A DNA stretch of 64,000 bases from Cyathus striatus (GCA_025738555.1 JAOVFP010000009.1:4216001-4280000); one strand, 5' to 3'. Counted from the stretch's first letter, positions 1-10,763 are shown. Notes: a model not told the origin generated them from the sequence alone. Translations and numbers: made by a program.

Positions 1-2
1 AT

Positions 3-1145
3 GTATGTGCATCTTGTGGATCAATTCATCACAATTATAACGGTGTTACAATTAATACTAGTGAAATCAATCTCACACCTCTTTCATTACCTACTTTCTC
101 ACATCCAATTCCATTACCTTTTACTTCTGGTCTTCTTCAACCTTTCTTACTTCATCCCAATGGGGTATTTAACTATGTAACACCTTATAAATCGATAACA
201 TTGCATTTATGTTCTGACTGTAATTTCAAATTGAAATGGAGTGAGCTCCTACCACTGTTGTTGTCAAATAATAACTATCTCGGTCCAGTTCCTGATGCAT
301 TGGAGGACCTTACACTTGTTGAACAGAATATGATAGCTCGGTGTCATTCCAAATCTCTTATCATACAACTATGGCAGCATGATCAATCACAGACTGTTTC
401 TACTACACAAAGAGGTATAAAGGGACATGTTATTATATATCCTCAATGTCCAACACAATTACTTAATGTTCTCCCTCCAACTATAAATGATGTTATTACC
501 AATATTTATGTAATTTTTGTTGGATCATCTATTCCTTCTACAGAATGGTTAAAAAATAAAGCATATCCTCTTGTTGTCAGAAGAGAAAAAATATGGTTGG
601 CATTGGAATGGCTAAAAACTCATAACCCACTTTACTCCCATGTTTCAATCAGTACTGCAAATTTAAATCAATTATGTTTGCATCTCATACTACCATTCAA
701 CATACAATTGGTAAATGAAAGTGAAAGTACTGAATACCTACAATCACAATATGATCAGAATGGTGACCTGAATATTCCTCCTCCTGATACTTTTCAAAGT
801 ATAGTTGTGACAGACATTAATGTAAACACTCCTGCACATGAACTTCGTGCAGCTGCATTAAAACATCTTAAAGAGAAAGGTTCTTATCTTCAGTATCCAC
901 ATGATCCTATCCCTATGAACAAGTTTAATAATCCAACATTATTACCAATGACATATCCTACATTATTTCCTTATGGAATTGGTGGTTCTAAAGACTGCGA
1001 TCAACCTGTTCAGCTATCTTTTCAACATCATATTAAGTACTTGTTATCTTTTGCAGATCATCATTTTCAAATTCATTCTACATTTATGTTTACTGTTTTT
1101 AATATCATGCAATGTCGAAAGGCTCCTCTCAACATTAGTTTATGA
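3..1145 (+). pseudogene. Helitron Rep/helicase, N-terminal part (5' end outside window)
   Basis: The frame is open from base 3 to the stop at 1143-1145, so the first methionine (201) is probably not the true start. The translation begins with a CxxC pair (CASC) and a second CxxC (CSDC) about 65 residues later, a zinc-ribbon arrangement typical of the region upstream of fungal Helitron Rep domains. A stretch resembling LPP...VRREKIWLALEWLK follows, then PTLFPYGIGG and a YLLSFADHHFQIHSTFMF-like segment, which mark the start of the Helitron_like_N domain. The frame ends where the domain should continue and the next segment picks up in another frame, so a frameshift has occurred near 1140. Helitron Rep/helicase proteins drive rolling-circle transposition. 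Assignment is from conserved motifs. Confidence 0.82.
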
Positions 1146-2099
1146 ATAAAAAATCACACTTTTGTGATATTGCATCTAGATTTGCTACTATTTCTGTAGA
1201 CTCTATAGAACAGATCATAAAAAAGCTATCAAATGGTGAATCACTACAGAATTCTACTATTGAGGAAAAAAATATTATGTGCCTAATGAATGAAGTTAAA
1301 GCTGTTACTGCACCAGTTCCTGGTTCCAATGCTAGTAAAACTATTATGTGCAGTGAAATATGTGCACTTGTGATAGAAAAAGGATTACCATCTTTTTACA
1401 TCACTATTAATCCTACAGATGTTTATAATCCTATTGTAAGCTTTCTGGCAGGTAATGAAATAGATATTGATAGTCTATTAAATGATAGTCACTCACTATA
1501 TTACTCACTTGCATCTCTAATTGCCAAAAATCCTGTTGTTGGTGCACAATTCTTCAACATCATTATGAAAAATTTTCTTAAGTACCTTTTAGAATATCAA
1601 CCTACAAATGGTGTCAACATAACAATAGGAACATTGGGAGTGGTTTCTGCTTATTATGGATGTGTAGAAGCTCAAGGTCATGGATCTCTTCATTGTCATA
1701 TGATAACATGGATTGAAGGTTCATTGAATCCTCAACAAATAAAAGATCATATTCAAAAAGAATATAATCATGAAAATCATGATTGACTGCTTGCTTTCCT
1801 TGATTCAACTATTTCCAATAATATTCCACCTGATATCATTTCTGATGTATCACATCCTTTACTACACTGTCACCCTTGTTCTATTTTTGGATTTGATGTT
1901 GAATCAAATGATACAGATAATTTTTCTTCCCTTTCAATTAAAGACTTCCATTCATTAATAAATCATTGTCAGAAACATATTCATTCTGAAACTTGCTTTA
2001 AATATTGTCAACCTGGAGAAGATAAAATTTGTTGATTTGGATTAGGATCAGGTAATATAATACCATCTACCATTTATGACAATGAAACAGGAGAATTAA
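1142..2099 (+). pseudogene. Helitron Rep nuclease domain (HUH), frameshifted and with stops
   Basis: This segment continues the Helitron_like_N domain in a new frame. It has GLPSFYITINP (about 1383-1415) and the HUH-type metal-binding motif GSLHCHM near 1681-1703, the hallmark of rolling-circle Rep nucleases. Past the stop at 1784-1786 the same frame continues with a FLDSTISNNIPPD segment and a Cys/His-rich HCQKHIHSETCFKYC stretch normal for this family, then another stop at about 2033. The frame reaches NETGELTP before a MITE at 2100 interrupts it. Two in-frame stops plus the frameshift at 1142 make this a dead copy. Confidence 0.82.
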
Positions 2100-2496
2100 C
2101 ACCTCAGACAGGGTAAAATCAGGGAAGGGTAAATATGGTACAAACATATTTAGTTAAAATTTAGAATATGTCACCAAATATATTTGCCATACATATTTAT
2201 AAACAATTTCAGAAAGGGAATGTGGATTGGTTTATTGTACAGATAATAAAACAGAGTCAAAGTATGTAATGTGAAAATATCCTTACCAAAAAATTTCTGA
2301 TTGGCTAACAATGGATATAGGACTGTGGCATATTCATAATTGATTTGAACAATTGGGACATGGAGAAAATGTTCATTCCAACTTACAATATTGACATAAA
2401 TCTGACATAATAACAAATTTTGATCATTATTCTAATTGTTAACAACATCTGTTTGTACTATATTTACCTTACTCCGATTTGACCTTGTCTGAGGTG
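2100..2496. mobile_element. PIF/Harbinger-type MITE, 397 bp, TSD TAA
   Basis: The element is flanked by TAA on both sides (2097-2099 and 2497-2499), the TWA-type target duplication typical of PIF/Harbinger elements. The first about 45 bases, beginning CACCTCAGACAGGGT, match the reverse complement of the last about 45, beginning CACCTCAGACAAGGT, with a few mismatches: long imperfect terminal inverted repeats. No coding capacity is visible. Removing the element plus one TAA brings the two halves of the Helitron reading frame back next to each other, which supports these boundaries. Confidence 0.85.
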
Positions 2497-2499
2497 TAA

Positions 2500-3452
2500 T
2501 TTTGTGATGTCAAGATTTAGATGTGAATAATTACAATGAAACATGTATAAAAGGTATACAATCTAACATGGACATAAAATTTATTCTTTCTGGACCTGCA
2601 GCTAAAGCTATATTCTATTATATTGCTGATTACATATTGAAATCATCTTTAAAATCTCATACAGCATTTTTGGCACTTCAACTAGCCTTAAAAAAACTTA
2701 CTGAACAAGATAATATTAATGATGTTGAAGATGATAATATTGCACATGCTAAAAAACTTCTTCAAAAATGTGCATATACTATGATATCTCATCAAGAGCT
2801 CTCTGCGCAACAAGTTGCATCTTACTTACTAGATTATAAAGATCATTTCACTAGCCATAGTTTTCGAAATCTCTTTTGGACATCATTTGAAAAATATATT
2901 GAAAATGAACTTCCTTCCCCAGAGTGCTTTCTTCAGCCACATACTGCAATCATTATTAATAATCATACTAATGAAAGTGATGACAATAATATAAATCACA
3001 CTTCCTCTATGCATTTCAATGAGGATGACACTAGCAGTGACAGTAGTGACAGCAATCACAGTGGTAGTGATGATGATGACGTATCTTATTTTGACAATAA
3101 CAATGCACTAAATGAAACAGAAGACATTTCTATAAATACTAATCCTTGTGGAAATCTTGTACTGAAAGGCTCACAACTTGCAGATTACATATACAGGGGA
3201 ACAGACTTAAACACTATGTGTCTATGGGAATTTGTCTCACATGTTGACAAAGTTACTTGTTCTAAAACAAACTCACAAAACATTGATTATCCAATTAGTA
3301 CTAGTCATTCAAACACTGTTCACTCCACTCTCTCTAACCATCAGTCATCATTTACATCTGCTCACCCTGAACATGAAACTCATGAGTGTCTACTTTGTAA
3401 ACCTGGTACATCCTACATTACTATTCCATGTGGAGCCACTTTACCATGTTAA
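2500..3452 (+). pseudogene. Helitron Rep-helicase connecting region
   Basis: The frame resumes right after the MITE. It carries SNMDIKFILSGPAAKAIFYYIADYILKS, and farther on LLQKCAYTMISHQELSAQQVASYLL and SFRNLFWTSFE, blocks conserved between the Rep and Pif1-like domains of fungal Helitron proteins. A long acidic, serine/aspartate/asparagine-rich linker (about 2960-3130) follows, then HECLLCKPG. The frame stops at 3450-3452. It belongs to the same decayed gene as the segments on both sides. Confidence 0.78.
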
Positions 3453-4199
3453 GACTATCCAACAACCAGTGAACAACATGCACAATTAATGCTTATATTT
3501 TTTCGGCCTTGGAAAACTGTATATGATCTTGATTACATTTCCTCTTATGGTCTGATGCATTTAATAATTTTTACAACTCAGCTTCTGTATATCATAAAAA
3601 CTTAATTGATAATATGCAAGTCCTCCATGAATGCAAAGACAGCCATAATGATCATTTTGAAAAAATGTATAAAGACAGAACAAGATTTTGAAAACAACAT
3701 AAACATGACAATACGAACACTTTGGATGACTTTTACAATGGTGTTAACATAGAAGAACAAATATTAGACCATTTGCTATCAATTCAAGATTGTTCATCCA
3801 ACACATTAATTTTACAGAATACAAATACTACAGATTGTATACTACAAGCTGATGCAAGCAGAATTTTTTCATACTACTCATGTCAAAATACTGTTCATTC
3901 TAATAATTTCAACAGCATTCAACTGATACATGACTCTCATGATACACTTATGGAAGATTCATGGAAATCCTCTTATGATAATAGAAAAAATAGTTGGAAA
4001 CATTCTACAGAGCAACCTATAGCAAGTAATAGTAATGAATTATCAAATGTATCCCTAATACCATCAATTCAACAAAATATAAACTTGCCTCAAATTCAAA
4101 ATAGTCAACCAATACATGTTCAAAGTGATACAAATGTAACTGACTTACACTGAAGTATACCTAACTTAATTAATGACTACACTTTAAACTATAAACAGT
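3453..4199 (+). pseudogene. Helitron linker before the helicase, heavily decayed
   Basis: After the stop at 3450 traces of the normal linker persist: LMLIFFRPWKTVYDL near 3488-3530 and NMQVLHECKDSHNDHFEKM near 3612-3668, both characteristic of the stretch that leads into the Pif1-like helicase of fungal Helitrons. Several stops interrupt them. A further open segment (3722-4153) is Asn/Ser-rich and matches no motif I know. The helicase starts just after 4200. Confidence 0.6.
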
Positions 4200-5103
4200 C
4201 TGAGGCATTTATAATTGTTGCACAACACAGTGAAAAACCCTGCAGTAACCAATTGCACATGTATCTTGGAGGAGATGGGGGAACTGGCAAATCCAGAGTT
4301 ATTCATTGTTGGAAAGAGTTTTTTTCATGTAGAAATCAATCTAGATGCCTCAGATTACTTTGTTATACAGGTGCTGCTGCTCAAAATATTGCCAGCATGA
4401 CTTTACATGCTGCTTTATATGTCTTAATCAACTTAAATTATCCCATGGCGCAATGACTAAAACAAGAGAAGACCTTACAGCAATGTGGTGATATTAACGA
4501 TGCATTAATAACTGCAAAAGGAAATAGTGCACCATTTGGAGGAATAAACATAATTTTTGCTGGTAATTTTGCTCAATTACCTCCTGTGGGTCAAACAAAA
4601 CTGTTTAAAAACATAAATACATCAGTATGTATCTCTGCCTCCAAACAAGCCCAAAAAGACATTAATGGCCAACTTTTATGGCTATCTGTAAACACCATAG
4701 TTATATTAACTGATGTTATGCATCAATCAGGTACAGATAACAACAATTTTGTTCAACTACTGCAATGACTATGAATAGGTAATTGCTCACAAGATGACTA
4801 TGACATTCTATCACAATGAACCATTAGCAATATAATGCCAGATTGGAATCAATGGAAAACAACTCCTATCATCATTTCTGACAACCTTACAAAAGATGCT
4901 TTGAATGAGAGAGCAGCAATAGCACTTGCATTTAACACGGCTCAATCCTTAAATTGGTACTATGTGATAAATGTGCTGGAGATATTATACATGATGATCA
5001 ACTTATAAATTACCTTTATTCCTTGCCTTCAAACCAAACAAATTATAGACTTGAATGTCTACCTCTTATTCCTAACATGCTAGTAATAATAATGCATAAT
5101 TTT
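4200..5103 (+). pseudogene. Helitron Pif1-like helicase, N-terminal half, Walker B region deleted
   Basis: The Walker A motif GGDGGTGKS is encoded at 4268-4294, followed by CYTGAAAQNIASMTLHAAL. The motif FAGNFAQLPPVG (around 4550-4590) matches the conserved GDFxQLPPV helicase motif with Asp changed to Asn. Between them, KTREDLTAMW (readable in another frame near 4455-4485) leads almost directly into AKGNSAPFGG. The roughly 20-residue block that should hold the DEAH-like IIDEVSM Walker B motif is missing. With several stops (for example about 4454, 4766 and 4817) the helicase cannot work. The frame breaks off at PNMLVIIMHNF, where a repeat element is inserted. Confidence 0.83.
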
Positions 5104-6710
5104 GGGGCTTACAAGAATTCCAGTTCATGACAATTTTGTTCGAGTGAGTTCGAGTTGCAATCAAGTAGCATTTGAGTTGCACTCAAGTGACAATTCGAGT
5201 AACAATTCAAACCACATTCGAGTCATTAAAAAAATAAGTCCATAGGGTTAAGTGTTTAATAAATACTTATGCTCTTCATTACTATCACAGTTTCCCCACT
5301 GTCCCACCCCCTGCCTGCTTTTTCCTTCAACATTCTGCCTTGTTCAAATTTTCACATGCTTCTTTTCACCTTTGTCCATGTTTGCAACTGCTGTTATTGA
5401 CATCCATCAATGCCATCAAACTCGCTTCCTCAATGCCGCTGCACATAATTGATGGGTGATCTGTTGATGGGCACCCTTCCTCATTATCATGCTCAACAGC
5501 AAGCAAGTAATTTCGCATTTTCTAGCTCAATATTTCCTATTTTCTCTTGAATATTTTTGTAATATCTGTTATATACTCTTCTTTATACATTAGACCATAC
5601 CTTAGATGTTTTGAAAAGGTAATCTTATTAAAATGCGGAATAATTCAAATTTTTACTGTGGAATAATTAATACTTTTGTACAATGAATGCTACAATTATA
5701 ATTCATGAAGCATAGGTACTTTTGAATGATTATAAATTTAAGAGAAAGTGCAATAAATTAGCAATATGTGCGTGGGAAAATGAAAGCGGAGGGCGGGACA
5801 TGACAAATTGATGAAATGATGAAGCGTGGGAAATCATAACCGACAGCGGGCAACGCAAAAATGCATGGAAAATGTTAAGGGCAAGTATTTGGTGAAGGAA
5901 ATACCTTGGGAATTTTGAGAGAGGAGGGGCAGGAAGCAGTGAGTAGGAATTGAATACAATAAGCGGAGGTGTGGGAAACGATGAGCGGGAGGGTTGGCAT
6001 TCATCATAAATGATAAGCAGAGGCATGGGAAACAATGAGCAGAGAGATTGACATCAATCAAGCAACACAATAACTAAATGGAGCATGGGAAACAATGAGC
6101 GGGAAGGTTATCATGCAGCACATTGATAAGCGGAGGCATGGGAAACAATGAGCAGGAGGGCAGATGAGAGTGAAGTACACAAGAAGTACAATTAAATTTA
6201 TTGACATAAAATTGAGTGAGTTAAGCTAGTATATTCGAGTGACAATCAAGTTACATTCAAGTGAAAATTCAAGTGAAGGTTGAGTTGCATTCAAGTAACA
6301 TTTAAATTGCATTCAAGTAACATTCAAGTTACATTTGAGTAAGATTCGAGTGATATTTTTTTCGAGTGACAACAATTTCACTTGAGTAAAAATTCAAGTT
6401 GCATTCAAGATACAATCGAGTGACATTTGAGTGACATATGCAACAGTGAGAAAAATATTATACCATTACTAGCTTATTTCTTGTGCATTTTACTTAGTTT
6501 TTTCAGTTTAATATATTGTTCATTAGGTACATAATAGTAAGATAGCTATTTATCAACTGGAGTAGCAAAAAAGTACATAAATCATGTAATTAGGTCACTG
6601 AAATTAAGCAAGATACTTAAGCAGGCAAAAATCGAGTGAAAATCGAGTAACACTTCGAGTGACAATTCAAGTAACATTTGAGTAACATTCGAGTGACACT
6701 CAACTGGATT
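5104..6710. mobile_element. 1.6-kb element of iterated 11-12 bp motifs, inserted in the helicase gene (copy 1)
   Basis: Removing this segment joins the helicase phrase ...MHNF directly to DVSAGIINGAVG at 6711, so it is a clean insertion. Both ends consist of degenerate 11-12 bp repeats of the form TTCGAGTGACA / ATTCAAGTAACA (about 5138-5225 and 6230-6435, 6625-6700). CCAGTT near the left end is mirrored by AACTGG at the right end. The core (about 5760-6165) repeats GTGGGAAACAATGAGCGGGA-like units. No open frame looks coding. A shortened copy lies at 25812-26429 and its mirror at 50470-51085. The class of the element is unknown to me; repeated subterminal motifs suggest a non-autonomous DNA transposon. 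Confidence 0.65.
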
Positions 6711-7393
6711 GATGTTTCAGCAGGTATTATAAATGGTGCTGTAGGAATTTTAAAATCTTTGCGCTACATTATAAATGAATGTAACCAACGACATGCTATT
6801 TCTTGTGTTGTACATTTGAATAGCATGACAGAATCTGCTTTACCATATCTAGAACCAAACGAAGCAGTTGTACTTAGCAATACTACTGAAATTACATTTC
6901 ATCATCCATATACTGGGAAAAAATGTCGTATCAAAAGATGACAACTACCACTAATACCAGCATTTGCAATGGCTGCTCAAAAAGCATGGGGGAAAGCCCT
7001 ACCTAAAGCTATTGTTGATCTTCAAAATTGTCATGGAAGTGAAGCTCCATATGTCATGGTATCAAGAGTTAAATCTTTAGGAGGCCTACTAATTCTGCGA
7101 CAGTTTGATTTTACATGAATTCACTCAAGACCCTCTCAAGATTTACGAAATGAAATGAAACGTCTAACTTATTTAGATACTGTAACTCATCAATTGTTTC
7201 ACAATTACTCACAACAATTCGAATTACTACCCACCCAACAGCCTATTATTTACCAACCTCAACTCATGACATCTCGCATCTTCCTTCACCACCCCTGTTA
7301 AAACTACATCCAAACAAACGACCAGTTCCTGATACCAATGAGTATAATGATGATGATTCACTGAGACAAACCAAACATCCTCGTTGGAATTAA
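6711..7393 (+). pseudogene. Helitron Pif1-like helicase, C-terminal half
   Basis: The frame resumes with DVSAGIINGAVGIL, then RHAISCVVHL, GKKCRIKR, LIPAFAMAAQKAWGK, and VDLQNCHGSEAPYVMVSRVKSLGGLLILRQFD. These are the C-terminal Pif1/Helitron helicase blocks, including the VSRV..L motif VI region. Stops occur after GKKCRIKR (6939-6941) and after RQFDFT (about 7116). A basic tail, KRPVPDTNEYNDDD...HPRWN, ends at a TAA at 7391-7393, probably the original C-terminus in a shifted frame. I could not find the Helitron 3' terminus (hairpin plus CTRR) downstream. Confidence 0.8.
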
Positions 7394-7639
7394 ATTTCAA
7401 ATGCCAAGTAACAATACATTACCTATCAATGTTTTAATGATATGCATTTAGCTGAGTTGATCGGCGGGAGCCAGCTCTATTGACCATTAATGCTGTCAAC
7501 CATTCCGAAATCTACGAGCTTATGATATTCATCCATCTGAATATCAAGATTGCTCGGTCGGAAAGTACGACAGAGCCTACTCCATCCACATTGCTTGCGG
7601 CCTCATCATCATGAACTAGTACCCTTCAAAGGCTAGGCA
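7394..7639. other. Intergenic, no recognised gene
   Basis: Downstream of the helicase C-terminus. Base composition becomes less AT-rich here. A short open stretch reads HPSEYQDCSVGKYDRAY, which looks protein-like but matches nothing I can name. Confidence 0.4.
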
Positions 7640-8095
7640 CTGAAGGATCACCCGCTTGCTCAACTCAAATATACTTCCAATATGGTGAATGAGTCGACTG
7701 GTTCGGGACTGTACTTGATACCGGAATAGGTTGACATCATCGAAGATCAAACATCCCCACACCAGCTGCAGTAGTCATTCAGAGGAAGCGCCTCTGATAA
7801 GGTATATTTATGTTAAATTGCCCTTTTTCATGTCTTAACTTCTTCCTAGCCATTTGTCACAGAGTTTCACCTGCAGACTACAAAACTACCCGCTCCTTTG
7901 ATGGATTATGTACAGAATGCAAAGCCCAATTCTCCTAATGAAACTGGAGAACCAGAATATGACATGAGCACTGGCTGGAACTAACATTACCCTGTCGACT
8001 TTTTTGGACATTCTCGTTTCAATGCTGATAGAGCATATAAATGCTCTCCAGAGTGAGGAAATATAAACACCAGCTCATGGCCCTAACCAGTATTC
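7640..8095 (+). repeat. Diverged duplicated segment, unit A (captured gene fragment?)
   Basis: This segment shares blocks with unit B (8230-9505). The stretch around 7650-7740 (CTTGCTCAACTCAAATATAC ... GTACTTGATACCGGAATAGG) matches 8246-8335. The stretch 7919-7950 (GCCCAATTCTCCTAATGAAA) matches 9140-9170. The stretch 8020-8080 (CGTTTCAATGCTGATAGAGC, ATATAAATGCTCTC) matches 9437-9490. Encoded phrases such as PNSPNETGE and RFNADRAYKCS recur as PSSPNETGE and RFNTDRAYKCS. An intron-like GTATAT...CCTAG stretch lies about 7801-7850. The parent gene is unknown. Its position next to the Helitron and its less AT-rich sequence fit captured host DNA. Confidence 0.5.
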
Positions 8096-8401
8096 GCAAG
8101 CAGGTATCACCGACACTCCTACGCCAAGCTCAAATCCAACTCCATCTATCGTGAACTCGCCAATGTGGAATGTTACAGAGCTGAGAAGATAGAGAGATAA
8201 TGTAACTGTAATGCGAATGCATGTTTGCAAACAGATGAACACTCACTTGCTCAACTCAACTGTACTTGCATTATGATGAATCAGTTGACTGTTTCAGGAA
8301 TGTACTTGATACCGAGATAGGTTGGCATCATGGAATATCAACAAGCACTTCTCCATTGAAGGTCAACTTGAAATCAATACTATCTTATTCATTCCCAAGT
8401 G

Positions 8402-8456
8402 GTGAGTATTTATTAGTTATGTGTAAGGGCGAACTGTTATTAAGATAGCTCATTAG
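8402..8456 (+). other. Intron in the hsp90 fragment
   Basis: GTGAGT donor and CATTAG acceptor. Removal joins FIPK to the APFDLF segment in frame, through a Cys codon where Hsp90 normally has Arg. Confidence 0.8.
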
Positions 8457-8780
8457 TGCGCCATTCGATCTCTTTGACTCAAAGAAGAAGCACAACAATA
8501 TCAAGCTCTATGTCCGTCGAGTGTTCATTATGGACGATTATGAAGACCTTATCCCCGAGTACTTCAACTTCATCAATGGTATCGTTGATGAAGAAGATCT
8601 TCCTCTCAACATTTCTCGTGAAACCCTTTAGCAAAAAAAGATTTTGAAGGTCATTCACAGGAATATTGTCAAGAAAACTCTCGATCTCATTACCGAAATT
8701 GCTGAGGACAAGGATAACTTAACCAAGTTCTACGTTCACTTCTACTCTACCAAGGCTCTTGAGGAACAGACCTCTCAAGG

Positions 8781-8836
8781 GTGCGTCATCGTTTTGAATA
8801 TCTTTTCTGTGAGTCGAACTAATATTTGGTCTTTAG
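8781..8836 (+). other. Intron in the hsp90 fragment
   Basis: GTGCGT donor, CTAAT branch-like sequence and TTTAG acceptor. Removal gives (K)DYITHMPE as in Hsp90. The Leu codon just before appears to have lost two bases. Confidence 0.75.
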
Positions 8837-9505
8837 ACTACATTACTCATATGCCTGAATTTCAGAAGACTATCTACTGCTTCACTGGAGAGTCGCTTGC
8901 TGCTCTTCGGGATAATCTCTTCCTTGAGGTCCTGAAGATGAAGGGTTTCGAAGTTCTTTTACTCCTCGACCCCATTTATGAGTATGCCATTACCCAACTC
9001 AAAGAGTTCCATGGCAAGAAACTCATTTGTGTATCCAAGGAAGGTCTTGAGCTTTAAAAAAACGAGGAGAAGAAAGCTGCCGAGGCCAATATCACTCACT
9101 TCCAAGAGCTTTGCACCATCGTCAAGGATGCCCAATGCGATGCCCAGTTCTCCAAATGAAACTGGAGAACTGGAGGCTGGCCAAACGAAGTCTTCGCATG
9201 AATGCTCATGCAGCAATTAGCCCAGGAACTTCGAACTCAAGGAGGCTCCCATTCTAAGGTGTAGAGAAGATGATGTCCTCTTGAAAGGTACTGTTATTTA
9301 CACTATGCTTATAGCTACTTTTTTCTCATTATTCTCTAGTGACTCTGCAATATTTGTGGTACAGACGGATATATGTGCTCCATTGGAGTTGTTGAGTTCG
9401 GATAGAACGTGAACGAATTCGCTTTCGGTGATGGACATGTTCGTTTCAACACTGATAGGGCATATAAATGCTCTCGAGGGTGAAGAAATAAAAACAGCAG
9501 TTTAT

Positions 9506-10162
9506 GGCCGGAACCATAGTCTCCACCTCAGATGGGCTGTTGAATAGACAGATTATCACAACTAGCGACTCAAACCTCGTGATTGACAATGTATGTTTTC
9601 TTTTTAAACTGTATATCATGCTGTTTGTATTAAGCCGCTTCATAGAACATGGTCCATATCACTGAATGTATTGTCGGATACCGCAAAGCAGATATCGCCT
9701 ACACCATCAGTTAAACTTCGAACATGTCCAGCATTCTAGCTGAGTTGCAGGCGTCAACGGAACTGATTTCACATACCTGCCGGCGACCAGACCTGCTTAG
9801 GGTATCTTCCTGGAATTGAAACGGTGGTAACCGAGCTCGATCCAACACACACGTTAACTGCAGATCCAATTATTCTGCAAGTATGAACTTTACTTGCCCT
9901 TGTCAAGGAAAATAAAACTCGTATCGCAATTAATTCATTATACATGAATAAAATATGCTCTTTTGCTGACTTGCACCTACATCTGTAGTGTTACCCCATT
10001 GTTCTCAAAAATACCATAATCTTCACGTATTCGAAATGTCACAATTACTCTGATACTGATCGACTCCACTCCCAATCTCCACTCCCAATCCCTTCATGGA
10101 TCAGCTACAAAAACACATCGATTTCATCTTCTCAGCCTCCCATCTCCATCACAGCTATCACC
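9506..10162. other. No recognised gene; probable gene debris
   Basis: Less AT-rich than the surroundings, with many stops in all frames. No motif, repeat or RNA gene recognised. Confidence 0.4.
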
Positions 10163-10258
10163 ATGTCCTGCTTCGCCGAACGTGTTCAATATCATTACTA
10201 TGATGCTTTCTACGAAGAACTTCACCAATGCAAAGCACGTCTGTTCGTTAGTACATAA
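10163..10258 (+). CDS. Possible first exon or 31-residue ORF
   Basis: An ATG follows a pyrimidine-rich leader (about 10065-10160) of the kind found before fungal start codons. The encoded peptide MSCFAERVQYHYYDAFYEEL... looks protein-like. It ends at a TAA at 10256-10258, or could splice at the GTTAGT at 10248. No downstream exon is convincing. It may be the promoter and first exon of another captured host gene. Confidence 0.25.
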   Translation: MSCFAERVQYHYYDAFYEELHQCKARLFVST

Positions 10259-10532
10259 GTCGATGGCCTATTTGATATACTCTTAGACACATGCCGTAGT
10301 ACACCAAGCAATTAATATAAGTAAAGATTTGATTTATAAAAGCCCTTTTTAACTTTATTGACACTCACATGTTGAATATCTGTGCTCAACATTTCCGGCT
10401 CACTGCTAAACTTGTTTTAATTGAGAGTATACATAAATATGCATGAGCGAGAACAGACCTATCGCACCCATGCTCAAACTCAAGTAAATAAGTGTGACAC
10501 TAAGCATTGAGTGTGACTAAGCGTGACACTAA
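10259..10532. other. AT-rich spacer ending in relics of the 19-bp satellite
   Basis: Nothing coding. Positions about 10493-10530 carry two or three degenerate copies of the GTGACACTAAGCATTGAGT unit that forms the large satellites elsewhere. Confidence 0.5.
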
Positions 10533-10763
10533 GTGTGTCACATGCGTCACATTTTTCACTTGTCACACTTTTAGCGCTCGTCACACATATCACCTGCTTT
10601 CATTTGTCACACTTTGCACAACTATCATGCATTTGATGGTGTTACTCTTTGATTCACAATACATGTTTTATATGTCACTCATCATGCTTTTTGCATATGT
10701 TACATTTTTCACAATTTTCACAGCTCAGTAATGTAATTTGGCTTTTGATATTGACAACATATC
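10533..10763 (+). repeat. Left terminal inverted repeat of the long-TIR element
   Basis: Matches the reverse complement of 11741-11972 almost base for base. Open frames across it are by-products of the repeat. Confidence 0.8.

Larger units (their letters stand above)
8341..9132 (+). pseudogene. hsp90 gene fragment with two retained introns
   Basis: The encoded phrases are those of the middle and start of the C-terminal domain of cytosolic Hsp90: [125 protein letters not shown] and FQELCTIVKDA. Two GT-AG introns remain: 8402-8456 (splicing joins FIPK to APFDLF in frame) and 8781-8836. About 25 codons are missing between FYVHF and YSTKALEEQTS, a Gln codon of RETLQQ is now a stop (8628-8630), and another stop follows LEL. 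Both ends of hsp90 are absent. Retained introns argue against retroposition and for DNA-level capture. Confidence 0.9.
8230..9505 (+). repeat. Diverged duplicated segment, unit B (contains the hsp90 fragment)
   Basis: The outer parts (8230-8340 and 9133-9505) are homologous to unit A, with roughly four of five bases matching by eye where aligned. The middle (8341-9132) is replaced by an hsp90 fragment. Unit B is therefore a mosaic: duplicated segment, hsp90 insert, duplicated segment. Its tail carries FAFGDGHVRFNTDRAYKCS, the counterpart of FFGHSRFNADRAYKCS in unit A. Confidence 0.5.

Noticed and set aside
5252..6070. Protein-coding ORFs inside the element that interrupts the Helitron
   Set aside because: Frames are short, overlap on both strands and are made of element repeats.
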